Below, one piece after another: positions 34,727 through 43,297 of a stretch of DNA of 64,000 bases. The notes below the pieces were generated by a model, which saw only the letters and a program-made list of their open reading frames with translations, had not been told where the DNA came from and did no database searches. The DNA lies in contig NZ_LT800499.1 of the NCBI RefSeq assembly GCF_900166625.1, positions 3,731,213-3,795,212 of the forward strand, written 5' to 3'. Each line of letters opens with the position of its first letter. Position 1 is the first letter of the stretch. This DNA comes from Halobacillus massiliensis. Lineage in GTDB: Bacteria > Bacillota > Bacilli > Bacillales > Halobacillaceae. The translations under genes and the position numbers were made by a program.

Positions 34727-36112
34727 ATGAATTCTATCAGCACCTTACTGGAGGTTTTTAAAAGCTTTTTAAGAGACGATCAAGTTTCTACTAATGAAAC
34801 AATACGTGAACACCATAGTAAAGATGAATCTTACCATTTAGGCAGTCTGCCTGATATAGTGGTTTATCCAGAAAATACAGAAGAAGTTAGTTCTATCGTT
34901 AAAGTGGCGGATGCTCATAATATACCGATTACTCCGTTTGGTCTGGGATCAAGCCTGGAAGGTCATGTAATCCCTTACAACAAAGGAATCACTATAGATT
35001 TCACTTTAATGAATAAAGTGTTAGAAGTGAGAGAAAAGGACTTCCTCGTTAAAGTACAGCCAGGGGTTACCCGTTCACAGCTGAACAAAGAATTAAAAAA
35101 ATATGGATTGTTTTTCACTGTTGATCCGGGTGCTAATGCAACTCTTGGGGGAATGGCTGCCACGAATGCCAGTGGAACAACCTCCGTTAAATATGGAGTA
35201 ATGAAAGACCAGGTAAACGATTTAGAAGTCGTCCTGCCAGATGGTGATATCATTCATACCGGTAACTTGGCACAAAAATCAGCCTCTGGTTATGACTTAA
35301 ACAGTCTGTATGTCGGTTCTGAAGGAACCCTGGGCTGTATCACCGAATTGACCCTGAAGGTTTATGGAATTCCTGAACATATAGTGGCAGGAAGAGCCTC
35401 TTTCCCTACGGTTGACGATGCGGTAGAAGCTGTTGTTTCCATCCTTCAGGCGGGAGTGCCAATTGCCAGGGTAGAGCTGGTCGATGAAGCATCGATCCGG
35501 CAGGTAAACCGCTTCAGTGACACTACCTATCAAGAAAAGGCAACATTGTTTCTTGAATTTCATGGAAATGAAGCTGGCTTACAACATGATGTCGACTTTG
35601 CAAAAGAGCTGGTTTCTGATCATAAATGTGAAGAAATTTATTTTGAGAAGGATAATGCTTCACGAAATCAATTATGGGAAGCCCGCCACAATCTAGCTTA
35701 TGCTTATATTCACGGAAACCCTGGCAGGAAACTAATGGTTACTGATGTCTGTGTCCCCATTTCTGAATTAGCAGGAGCAGTGAAACATGGCAGGGAAAAA
35801 ATTAAAGAATTATCGTTTGAAGCTGGAATCTTAGGTCACGTAGGGGACGGGAACTATCATGCTCTCTTAATGATTGATACAGAGAACTTAGAAGAAATGG
35901 AAAGAGCGGAGCTTTTTAATGAAGAAATTGTTAAATATGCTTTAGAACGGGGCGGGACTTGTACCGGCGAGCATGGGGTTGGAAGAGGGAAAATGAAATA
36001 CCTTCAGCAAGAACATGGAAAAGCCCTTAATGTCATGAACAATCTTAAATCAGCTCTTGATCCAAAAGGTATCATGAATCCAAATAAATTGGTACAAGGG
36101 AGAAAACAATGA
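34727..36112 (+). CDS. FAD-linked 2-hydroxyacid oxidase (GlcD / D-lactate dehydrogenase type)
   Basis: A 461-residue flavoprotein of the VAO/GlcD family. The FAD-binding half contains PFGLGSSLEGH, DPGANATLGGMAATNASG and GSEGTLGCITELTLK; the C-terminal half has TDVCVPIS, GHVGDGNYHALL and CTGEHGVGRGKMKYL. Such enzymes oxidise glycolate, D-lactate or D-2-hydroxyglutarate and pass electrons to quinone or cytochrome. No GlcE or GlcF genes follow. The next gene, overlapping by 4 bp, encodes a transporter, which suggests uptake or export of the same acid. Confidence 0.88.
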   Translation: MNSISTLLEVFKSFLRDDQVSTNETIREHHSKDESYHLGSLPDIVVYPENTEEVSSIVKVADAHNIPITPFGLGSSLEGHVIPYNKGITIDFTLMNKVLEVREKDFLVKVQPGVTRSQLNKELKKYGLFFTVDPGANATLGGMAATNASGTTSVKYGVMKDQVNDLEVVLPDGDIIHTGNLAQKSASGYDLNSLYVGSEGTLGCITELTLKVYGIPEHIVAGRASFPTVDDAVEAVVSILQAGVPIARVELVDEASIRQVNRFSDTTYQEKATLFLEFHGNEAGLQHDVDFAKELVSDHKCEEIYFEKDNASRNQLWEARHNLAYAYIHGNPGRKLMVTDVCVPISELAGAVKHGREKIKELSFEAGILGHVGDGNYHALLMIDTENLEEMERAELFNEEIVKYALERGGTCTGEHGVGRGKMKYLQQEHGKALNVMNNLKSALDPKGIMNPNKLVQGRKQ

Positions 36113-37098
36113 AACTATTAGAAACCATCAGTAGAATTGCCGGTAAATACTTTGCATTCTGGGTGGTCGGAATAGCATTAATCGCTTTCTTTTTTCCATC
36201 ACCATTTGTCAGCTTAAACGATTATATAACCATATTGCTAGGGGTAGTTATGTTCGGAATGGGACTTACTCTTAAGCCGGTGGACTTCAAATTAGTCTTA
36301 AAAAAGCCAATTCCCGTTATTATTGGGGTAGCAGCACAATTTATACTAATGCCTTTAATAGCTCTAATGCTTGCCTATATTATGAATTTACCTGCTGAAC
36401 TCGCTGCTGGCTTAGTGCTGTTAGGTTCTGTACCTGGGGGCACAGCTTCCAATGTAATGGTCTATTTGGCAAGAGGTAATCTGGCCCTTTCTGTTGCCAT
36501 GACTTCTTTATCTACCATGCTTGCGCCAATTCTGACACCACTTATTTTATTAGCTCTAGCTGGTCAATGGCTGCCAGTAGACCCAGCAGCCATGTTCTTA
36601 TCCATTGTTCAAGTGATCATCATACCTATCACTCTAGGCGTTTTAATCAGAAAATTTTTCCCTGTTATAGTGGATAAAAGTACCGCTGTTATCCCTTTGA
36701 TTTCTGTAACAGCAATCATTGTCATTGTCTCTGCCGTTGTAGCTGCCAATGCAGGAAGCATTGCCACTTCTGGATTGTTAATCTTCTCAGCAGTTATGCT
36801 TCATAATCTTCTCGGCCTTTCTTTGGGGTATCTCACTGGTTTGCTGATGCGCTTAGATGAAAGTAATCGCCGGGCAATTTCCATTGAAGTTGGCATGCAA
36901 AACTCCGGTCTGGGCGTTGCCTTGGCAACGGCACATTTTGGACCGCTTGCTGCCCTGCCAAATGTAATTGCTGCCGTTTGGCATAATATTTCAGGACCAA
37001 TTCTGGCAACCGTTTGGTCAAAAAAGCCAGTAGATCAAAAAGACATAACCACTGGCTCTGAGGACTTAAAAACAAGAGTGCAAAATACAGGAAACTAA
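36109..37098 (+). CDS. BASS-family (bile acid:sodium symporter-like) transporter
   Basis: A 329-residue membrane protein with about nine or ten helices. MFGMGLTLKPVDFKLV, GLVLLGSVPGGTASNVMVYLA, NLALSVAMTSLSTMLAPILTP and RAISIEVGMQNSGLGVALA are the family's conserved motifs. Relatives move bile acids, pantoate, pyruvate and, in plants, glycolate. The start codon overlaps the stop of the FAD oxidase gene (ATGA), so the two are translationally coupled and a short 2-hydroxy acid is a reasonable guess for the substrate. Confidence 0.9.
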   Translation: MKLLETISRIAGKYFAFWVVGIALIAFFFPSPFVSLNDYITILLGVVMFGMGLTLKPVDFKLVLKKPIPVIIGVAAQFILMPLIALMLAYIMNLPAELAAGLVLLGSVPGGTASNVMVYLARGNLALSVAMTSLSTMLAPILTPLILLALAGQWLPVDPAAMFLSIVQVIIIPITLGVLIRKFFPVIVDKSTAVIPLISVTAIIVIVSAVVAANAGSIATSGLLIFSAVMLHNLLGLSLGYLTGLLMRLDESNRRAISIEVGMQNSGLGVALATAHFGPLAALPNVIAAVWHNISGPILATVWSKKPVDQKDITTGSEDLKTRVQNTGN

Positions 37099-37129
37099 GT
37101 GACTCGACTTTCAGCTAAACACCTCAAAG

Positions 37130-37157
37130 AGGAGCTGCCTAAAGTAGAACAGCTCCT
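37130..37157. terminator. Hairpin between convergent genes
   Basis: AGGAGCTG (37130-37137) and CAGCTCCT (37150-37157) form a perfect stem between the BASS gene and the convergent NlpC/P60 gene. The T-runs on either side are weak. Confidence 0.5.
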
Positions 37158-37170
37158 TAGTAATATCTCT

Positions 37171-38769
37171 TTATTCACTTTCCGTATCATGCGTTCTTGC
37201 CCCTATATAACGGGAAGGCCAATAATCACTTGTCGTTAAATCAATAACTGTTACTCCTTGAGAATTCGTCGTTACTATAATCTGATTGTTCCCTGCATAA
37301 ATCGCCGGAATAATACTGGAGCCTTGAAAGAAAAAGATATCGCCAGGCTCTGCAGATTTTCTGGAGACCTCTGTTCCTTCTTTCCATTGCTGACTGCCAT
37401 ACCTCGGTAATTCGTACTGTAGTGCTTGCTTATATACATATTGAACAAAACCGCCGGTATCAAAGCCTTCTTCAGGCGACACGCCTCCTTGAGTGTATTT
37501 TGTTCCAGTTAGCTGATGAGCTTCATATACCGCTTCATTCTCATATTGAATGGCCGTATCATCGAAGCTTTTAGCACCGGTATAATGGTCACGCCAGTAC
37601 TCACTCATATAAGAGATTGTAGTCTGTCCCTCTTCACCTGTTGCATGGGCGATATAATCATCACCCAGATAGATGGCCGAGTGGGAAATTCCTTCCTGCC
37701 ATGTCCCGGAGAAAAACAGCACATCTCCCGGCTGGAGATCTTCATTGCCGAGTTCATATTCTTCAACATCCAGGTCCTTGCCTACTTTCCATTGTTTATA
37801 AGTAATCCTTGGGAGATAGACATCCATAGATTCACGGAATATCGTTTGAATAAGAAAAGAACAATCAAAAGCCTCCAGCGTACTTCCGGTCATTAAATAA
37901 GGCGTCCCTAAATAATTCATAGCTTCTTTTACAGCAGGGTGATCATGGTCTTCGTACATCTCCGGCTTCGATTTTTCTAGAATCTCATCCGTAAAACGTG
38001 AAGCACCCACATAGCGTTCCGCATAATAACTGTGATAATTTAAGCTTCTTTCCTGTACCCCGGATGGTGTGGAAATAATAACCTCATCATTGCCTGAATA
38101 AATGCCTGAAATTAATTCCTTCTCATTGTTTTCAAAAAAGACGAGGTCTCCAGGTTCCAAATCTTCCCGGGCTACCTTCATACCAGACTCATATTGGGAA
38201 GAAGGATGCTTCGACCTCCAGCTTCCGGTAACCTCTTTAAACACATAATAAATAAAACCGCCGGTATTAAACCCCTCTTCTGGATTGGAACCATTTCGTT
38301 TGTAAGAACTCCCAATAAGCTCTTTGGCCTGTGCTACAATTTCATCATCTAAAGAAGGCGGTGACCCATTTTCTGTATAACGTTTAGCCCCTTGATAAGC
38401 GTTCGACCAATACTCACTGGTTTCCAGGTTTCTCTCAGATATTCCATTACTCGTCACGATAACAAAACGTCCATCATTTATGTATATCCCGGACATTAAA
38501 TACGTTCCTTTAAAAAATACGATATCACCCGGCTGAAGCTCATCTACACTATTTCCCTTTACCCACTGGTCGGCTGCACCTCTGGGAAGAGAGATTGATT
38601 TCGTCTCCTCATAAATATACTGAACAAGTTCAGAAGTAATATAACCTTGTTCATTATCACCGACCATTTCCAGAGCAAGTTCAGCTGCAGGGTCCAGTTC
38701 CTCCGCTTCAGCTACACCAGGAATAATTAAAAAACTGAATAAAACCATTGAAAAGAAAATCTTCTTCAT
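37171..38769 (-). CDS. Secreted protein with four NlpC/P60-like domains, one catalytic
   Basis: A 532-residue exported protein (signal MKKIFFSMVL through VAEA) built of four NlpC/P60-type repeats, about residues 27-132, 138-262, 280-403 and 408-528. Only the third keeps the catalytic set: Cys303 in EAFDCSFLIQ, His363 in GISHSAIYLG and His375 in DYIAHA. In the others the cysteine position reads YITSELV, FNTGGFI or FDTGGFV and the histidines are absent. All four keep the (A/Q)PGD(I/V)xFF core. It should cut peptidoglycan stem peptides, with the degenerate domains perhaps binding the wall. Confidence 0.9.
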   Translation of the reverse strand: MKKIFFSMVLFSFLIIPGVAEAEELDPAAELALEMVGDNEQGYITSELVQYIYEETKSISLPRGAADQWVKGNSVDELQPGDIVFFKGTYLMSGIYINDGRFVIVTSNGISERNLETSEYWSNAYQGAKRYTENGSPPSLDDEIVAQAKELIGSSYKRNGSNPEEGFNTGGFIYYVFKEVTGSWRSKHPSSQYESGMKVAREDLEPGDLVFFENNEKELISGIYSGNDEVIISTPSGVQERSLNYHSYYAERYVGASRFTDEILEKSKPEMYEDHDHPAVKEAMNYLGTPYLMTGSTLEAFDCSFLIQTIFRESMDVYLPRITYKQWKVGKDLDVEEYELGNEDLQPGDVLFFSGTWQEGISHSAIYLGDDYIAHATGEEGQTTISYMSEYWRDHYTGAKSFDDTAIQYENEAVYEAHQLTGTKYTQGGVSPEEGFDTGGFVQYVYKQALQYELPRYGSQQWKEGTEVSRKSAEPGDIFFFQGSSIIPAIYAGNNQIIVTTNSQGVTVIDLTTSDYWPSRYIGARTHDTESE

Positions 38770-38955
38770 AACTTTACACCTCCATAGCCTAAATTAACTA
38801 TCATTAAAGAATAAGAGTAAACCACTCATTGTTTAAGCATACAGTCGGAGATCCCTGAGGGTCTATGGGTATTTTCAGTCAAAAGATTATCCTTCTGTTC
38901 CAATTTTCAAATAAACACACTCTCACTTATTCCCCCTTTTGGTCCTTTTAATGGA

Positions 38956-38993
38956 AAAAAGCAGAAGCCCCAATGAACGGGCTTCTGCTTTTT
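38956..38993. terminator. Strong bidirectional terminator after adcA
   Basis: AAAAAGCAGAAGCCC (38956-38970) and GGGCTTCTGCTTTTT (38979-38993) form a perfect 15-bp stem including the A/T tails. On the minus strand it ends the adcA transcript. Confidence 0.92.
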
Positions 38994-38998
38994 AGGAA

Positions 38999-40639
38999 CT
39001 AGTGTGCCATCATTTCATGGGCAATATCATGACCATCCATATTTGATGGATAATAAGTCGGCCAGTGGTTAACTTCATCTAGTAAAGCTTCTCGGTCATC
39101 ACCCCAATACAGGTGGTAGTGATCAGCTTTCGTCGGGTAGATACTATGATCACTAAATTGAATGTATTTCGGAAGTCCTTCTGTTTCTTCTTTTAATTCA
39201 AAAATGTATCTTACCCCACGATTACCGGCATCGTACGTAAGAATTTCATAACCATCTGAGACATACTCCCCAGATCGCTCTTCTCCATTTTCATAGAAAG
39301 TGACAGTTTCTCCATCTATGGCAATACGATCAACATCTGTCTGGTATCCTGTTTCATAATATTCCTTGTACTCTTCAGCTGTTTTGTCTCCTTCTTGCTC
39401 GGCTTTATGTTCATAAACTTCATCAAGAGTACCGTCCTCGTGATGTGGATATACGGACTGCCAGTCTCCTTCCCAATCGGAAAGCTCTCGATCCTTCACT
39501 TGACTGTCTTCAAAATACCCATCATAAATCTTTTGTGCTTCTTCATCATGAGCATGGCTGTGATCGTGGTCATGATCTTCGTTAGATTCTTCTGAGGCTG
39601 ATGAAGGCTCTGATAGAGCGGTAGATAGGACTTCTAAGTTTCTCTGCATGAGTGTAAAGTAATCATCTTTATTTTCAAGATCTTCTTCTGTTAAAACTGA
39701 TAAATTGTGGATACGTAAAGTCTCAGCATCAATTTCCTTTCGAACAACATCTGCTACTCTCGGTGTAATGTTCTGTTCGAACAGCACATAATTTAACCCG
39801 TGGTCTTCAGCAGTTTCTACAATATTCTGCACTTCTTTTTGAGAAGGCTCGTTTTCAGGGCTTAATCCTGAGACAGAGATCTGCTCAATTCCATAGTTTT
39901 TCTCCCAATAGCCATAGGCCGCGTGAGAAACGATAATTTTATTTCCTGGTAAGCTTTCAATCTCTGTCTGAAACTCTTTATCTAGATTTTCAAGTTTTTC
40001 TTTCAGATTTTCAAAGTTTTCATTAAACGTTTCTTCCTGCTCCGGATTTAATTCAACTAACGTATCTTTTATATTCTCTGCCATTTCAATGGAACGAACA
40101 GGATCAAGCCACACGTGCGGGTCCTGATCACCGTGATTATGTCCATCATGTTCCTCCTCATGACTTTCTTCGTCGTGAGCATGTTCATCTTCGTGACTCT
40201 CTTCTTCCCCATGACTGTCGTCATGTTCATCTTCATCGCTGTGAGCATGCTCTTCCAAATCAATTCCCTTCGTTGCTTCAAGAATTTTAACATCTTCTGA
40301 TTCAATAGATTCAGAGATATTGTCCGCATAAGGCTCTAATCCAGCACCATTGTAAATAAAAGCATCCGATTCAGCGAATTCGATCATCTCTTTTGTAGTA
40401 GGTTCATAAGTATGAGGATCTGTCCCCGGCGGCAGAATAGACTCTACGGAAGCAGCATCTCCTGCGATTTGTTCAGTAAAGAATTGAAGGGGGTAAACCG
40501 TGGTAAATACCTTTAACTCTACTTTAGAATCCTGAGATGCTTCTTCGCTTCCATTCCCGCCTGTCTCTTCCCCGCTGCAGGCAGCCAATGTGAAAATGAC
40601 AATAAATAAACTAAGTACTCCTGTTAATTTCTTAAACAA
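38999..40639 (-). CDS. adcA: Zinc-binding lipoprotein AdcA (ZnuA domain fused to ZinT domain)
   Basis: A 546-residue lipoprotein (lipobox LAACSG). Residues about 30-350 are the ZnuA cluster A-I binding protein with a long His/Asp/Glu loop (for example SHEDEHAHDEESHEEEHDGH) and DPHVWLDPV. After a second His-rich linker (EDHDHDHSHAHDEE), the C-terminal 180 residues are a ZinT/YodA domain (DWEGDWQSVYPH, ADHYHLYWGDD, HWPTYYP). It captures zinc outside the cell for an ABC importer. The permease and ATPase genes are not adjacent. Two Zur boxes lie upstream. Confidence 0.95.
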   Translation of the reverse strand: MFKKLTGVLSLFIVIFTLAACSGEETGGNGSEEASQDSKVELKVFTTVYPLQFFTEQIAGDAASVESILPPGTDPHTYEPTTKEMIEFAESDAFIYNGAGLEPYADNISESIESEDVKILEATKGIDLEEHAHSDEDEHDDSHGEEESHEDEHAHDEESHEEEHDGHNHGDQDPHVWLDPVRSIEMAENIKDTLVELNPEQEETFNENFENLKEKLENLDKEFQTEIESLPGNKIIVSHAAYGYWEKNYGIEQISVSGLSPENEPSQKEVQNIVETAEDHGLNYVLFEQNITPRVADVVRKEIDAETLRIHNLSVLTEEDLENKDDYFTLMQRNLEVLSTALSEPSSASEESNEDHDHDHSHAHDEEAQKIYDGYFEDSQVKDRELSDWEGDWQSVYPHHEDGTLDEVYEHKAEQEGDKTAEEYKEYYETGYQTDVDRIAIDGETVTFYENGEERSGEYVSDGYEILTYDAGNRGVRYIFELKEETEGLPKYIQFSDHSIYPTKADHYHLYWGDDREALLDEVNHWPTYYPSNMDGHDIAHEMMAH

Positions 40640-40672
40640 TTGCTCTCCTCCTTTTATCCCATGAATATTTTA

Positions 40673-40687
40673 TCGTAATCATTACGT
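40673..40687. promoter_or_regulatory. Zur box 1 upstream of adcA
   Basis: TCGTAATCATTACGT has the palindromic core CGTAAT-C-ATTACG and matches the Bacillus Zur box TCGTAATNATTACGA except for the last base. It is 34 bp before the adcA start codon. Confidence 0.88.
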
Positions 40688-40697
40688 TTTGTAAATA

Positions 40698-40708
40698 GTA
40701 ATCATTAC
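40698..40708. promoter_or_regulatory. Zur box 2 upstream of adcA
   Basis: GTAATCATTAC is the perfect Zur core, 23 bp from box 1 (centre to centre), between zur and adcA. Confidence 0.8.
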
Positions 40709-40723
40709 ACTTGTCGTATAGAC

Positions 40724-41131
40724 TTAGGGACATTGAGGACAGATCCCATATACTTCAAATTTGTGATTTTCAACGTAATAACCTTTAAGGGTGTTTTTCA
40801 CAAGCTCCATTGGACATAGCTCGATGACTTTGGCTGCCCGGCAAATCTTACAAATAAAGTAATGCTGATGATCAGGTCCTGCTGCAAGCCGAAAATGCTT
40901 TTCTCTATTAAGCTCTGTAGTTTCTAATAATTCTTCATCTGTAAGTAGATATAGATTCCTATAAACTGTTTCATAGCTTACGCTTGGAAAATATTCCTGT
41001 ATTTTATTTATAATATCCTTTACTGGGTTATAGTGATGCTGATCCATGAAAATCTCCAGCATTCGTTCCCTTTGCTTTGTATGTTTTTATCCTTTTTCTT
41101 TCAGGGTATTAATGACAGTTTGTAAATCCAC
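40724..41131 (-). pseudogene. zur: Zinc uptake regulator Zur, interrupted by an in-frame TAA codon
   Basis: The Fur-family gene can be read from GTG 41131 (MDLQTVINTLKEKG) to 40724, but codon 15 is TAA (41089-41087), exactly where Fur proteins have a tyrosine in KGYKYTKQRE. After the stop the frame continues KHTKQRERMLEIF and the rest is intact: the DNA-reading helix SYETVYRNLYLL, the metal region GPDHQHYFICKICRAAKVIELC, and the terminal CPQC. The intact part from ATG 41062 is 112 residues and lacks helix 1. Options are a real nonsense mutation, a sequencing error, readthrough, or reinitiation giving a shortened protein. Confidence 0.8.
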
Positions 41132-41205
41132 AGTATTTCACCCTTAACTAAAAATGATAGATTTATATGGTGCGGTTTCCTAAATAGACATAGCAATTTT
41201 TTCTT

Positions 41206-41475
41206 TTACCAGCTTGCCTTCTTCACTCCTGGAATCTGCCCTTTATGAGCATATTCTCTAAAGGCAATACGAGACATTTTAAACTTTCTCATATAACCAC
41301 GCGGTCTTCCTGTCACTTGACACCTTCCCGTGAGCCGTGTCGGAGAGGAATCCCTCGGCAGTTTTCGCAGGGCTTCATAATCTCCTTTTGCTTTAAGCTC
41401 TCTCCTCTGTTCAGCATATTTCGCTACCATTTCCTGTCGTTTCTTTTCTTTAGCAATCTTTGATTTTTTCGCCAT
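41206..41475 (-). CDS. rpsN: Ribosomal protein S14, zinc-independent paralogue
   Basis: An 89-residue S14 of the long C-minus type: [55 protein letters not shown] and the end [11 protein letters not shown]. It lacks the CxxC pairs that bind zinc in the standard Bacillus S14, like B. subtilis RpsNB (YhzA). During zinc starvation it replaces the zinc-containing S14 so ribosomes can still be built. ATG 41475 follows AAAGGTGAG. It is the fifth gene of the probable Zur-controlled operon starting near 46,090. Confidence 0.95.
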   Translation of the reverse strand: MAKKSKIAKEKKRQEMVAKYAEQRRELKAKGDYEALRKLPRDSSPTRLTGRCQVTGRPRGYMRKFKMSRIAFREYAHKGQIPGVKKASW

Positions 41476-41508
41476 GTTTCTCACCTTTCTTCCATCATAT
41501 TATATTTA

Positions 41509-42060
41509 CTATTTGCACAAGTGACTCTCCACATCTTTATAAACAGCACTTGGTGTAGTACTCGATTGTCCTGCATATTTGCCACTATAGGCTGTGGTTG
41601 GCTGATCCATTTCTGCCATAACCAATTGACAGATTCTCCACCCTTCTATCAGTTCAATCGGAGAACGATTTGCATTGAAAAGCTCAAGAGTTATACGGCC
41701 TTCAAATCCCGGGTCAACCCATCCCGCATTCTGAACAAAGAGCCCCATTCTTCCAATTGAACTTCTTCCTTCAACAAACGCCGTTAAATAATTTGGAAGT
41801 TTGATCCACTCTTTCGTTGTCGCAAGCATAAAAGAATGGGGTGGAATTATAATAGATTCCTGTTCTCCGATATAAATGTCGCGATAGGAAGCACTTTCTC
41901 TCATTGATAGTCTGCCTGTACTATGCTCCTCTAAAGTCACAAAATGGCTTCCAAGTGTTAAGTCTACAGAAGCTGGCTGAATATGGGAGTGTTCCAATGG
42001 GGTAACTATCAATTCTTCCTTTTCCAAATAGTGGCGAATAGTTTGACTTGATAGAATCAT
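41509..42060 (-). CDS. dcd: dCTP deaminase
   Basis: A 183-residue trimeric dUTPase-fold enzyme. PASVDLTLGSHF, AFVEGRSSIGRMGLFVQNAG and WVDPGFEGRITLELFNA carry the active site, with the catalytic glutamate in ITLEL. It deaminates dCTP (to dUTP, or on to dUMP in bifunctional forms) and needs no zinc. The ATG at 42060 has AGGTGG five bases upstream; the longer frame to 42162 runs back into the preceding GTPase gene. It sits 20 bp after a COG0523 gene in a zinc-limitation operon, which suggests it backs up the zinc-dependent dCMP deaminase. Confidence 0.92.
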   Translation of the reverse strand: MILSSQTIRHYLEKEELIVTPLEHSHIQPASVDLTLGSHFVTLEEHSTGRLSMRESASYRDIYIGEQESIIIPPHSFMLATTKEWIKLPNYLTAFVEGRSSIGRMGLFVQNAGWVDPGFEGRITLELFNANRSPIELIEGWRICQLVMAEMDQPTTAYSGKYAGQSSTTPSAVYKDVESHLCK

Positions 42061-42080
42061 TTCTTCCACCTGCTTCTTTC

Positions 42081-43280
42081 CTATTGTGTAGAAACTTCCC
42101 ATGTAAATGGATCTTGCATGTCCGCCCATTCCTGGTCCATTTCCCTTGGAGTCAGTAAACATTGATCCAATTCTTTAATGATCGCTTCTTTCTCCAGGTC
42201 TACTCCTATGAATACTAGATTTGTTTTGCGATCGCCAAATTCCACGTCCCAATCGTTTAATATCTCAGGATTTTGTTTGATCGTACGGTCTTTTTGTTCT
42301 TTAGAGAGTGAAGCTACCCAATAGGAAACAGGTTCAATTGAGACAGACGGACCGGCCTGGGATAATAAGAGAGCCAGTTGATTTCTTGTAGCACACCAGG
42401 CAATCCCTTTTGCCCGTACAATTGATGCAGGCATTCGGCTGATCCAGTTATAAAACCGCTGCGAGTGAAAAGGAAGTCTTCTTTGATACACAAACGAGTG
42501 AATTCCATATTCCTCGGTTTCAGGAGTATGTTCCTCCGGTCCTGACATCAGCTCTTTAAGCCAGCCAGCCGATTGACTTGCTGTTTCAAAATTAAAATGA
42601 TGGGTGTTTAATATTTTTTCTAGATCAATTTCACTAAATGTTGTACGAATGATTTCTGCTTCGGGCTGCAGGGTTTGTATCACATTAGTCAGTGCCTTTA
42701 ACTGTTCTTCTGTCACCATGTCACATTTATTGAGCAGGAGAACATTACAAAATTCGATCTGGTCTATTAGTAAATCTGCTAGATTTCGTTCATCATCTTC
42801 TCCAAGAGACTGCTTTCGGTCAAGGAGACGATCCCCAGACTCATAATCATGCCAAAAGCGGTAGGCATCCACAACGGTAACCATAGTATCGAGACGACAG
42901 AACTGGGTAAGATCAATGCCCATTTCTTCATCTATATAAGAAAAGGTCTGGGCAACTGGCACAGGCTCGCTGATACCTGTAGATTCAATGACGATATAAT
43001 CAATGTCCCCGGCCTTTGCAACCTTTTCAACTTCAAGGAGTAGATCCTCTCTTAACGTACAGCAGATACATCCATTAGACATTTCCACTAAATTCTCTTC
43101 TGTTCTTGATAAATGCCCCCCTTTCTCTACTAATTCTGCATCAATGTTAATTTCACTCATATCATTCACGATGACTGCGATTCTCATCCCATCACAATTG
43201 TTTAAGATATGATTAAGCAGTGTTGTTTTTCCCGATCCTAAATATCCACTTAAAACCGTAACAGGAATTTTTTCACTCAT
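42081..43280 (-). CDS. COG0523 metal chaperone GTPase (YciC/ZigA-like)
   Basis: A 399-residue CobW/COG0523 GTPase. The P-loop is LSGYLGSGKTTL, the metal motif NGCICCTLRED (CxCC) follows, then ESTGISEPVPVAQ and the NKCD guanine motif. The C-terminal CobW domain covers roughly residues 270-395. Its length and sequence are closest to B. subtilis YciC, a Zur-repressed protein for survival at low zinc. ATG 43280 is preceded by GGAGGG. It is 17 bp after the FeoB-like gene and 20 bp before dcd. Confidence 0.92.
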   Translation of the reverse strand: MSEKIPVTVLSGYLGSGKTTLLNHILNNCDGMRIAVIVNDMSEINIDAELVEKGGHLSRTEENLVEMSNGCICCTLREDLLLEVEKVAKAGDIDYIVIESTGISEPVPVAQTFSYIDEEMGIDLTQFCRLDTMVTVVDAYRFWHDYESGDRLLDRKQSLGEDDERNLADLLIDQIEFCNVLLLNKCDMVTEEQLKALTNVIQTLQPEAEIIRTTFSEIDLEKILNTHHFNFETASQSAGWLKELMSGPEEHTPETEEYGIHSFVYQRRLPFHSQRFYNWISRMPASIVRAKGIAWCATRNQLALLLSQAGPSVSIEPVSYWVASLSKEQKDRTIKQNPEILNDWDVEFGDRKTNLVFIGVDLEKEAIIKELDQCLLTPREMDQEWADMQDPFTWEVSTQ

Positions 43281-43297
43281 ATTAAATCCCTCCATTT

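Noticed and set aside
40724-41062. A complete short Zur starting at ATG 41062
   Set aside because: The upstream frame encodes the conserved TKQRER motif and helix 1 behind a TAA, so 41062 is an internal methionine of an interrupted gene; I list the gene as a pseudogene.
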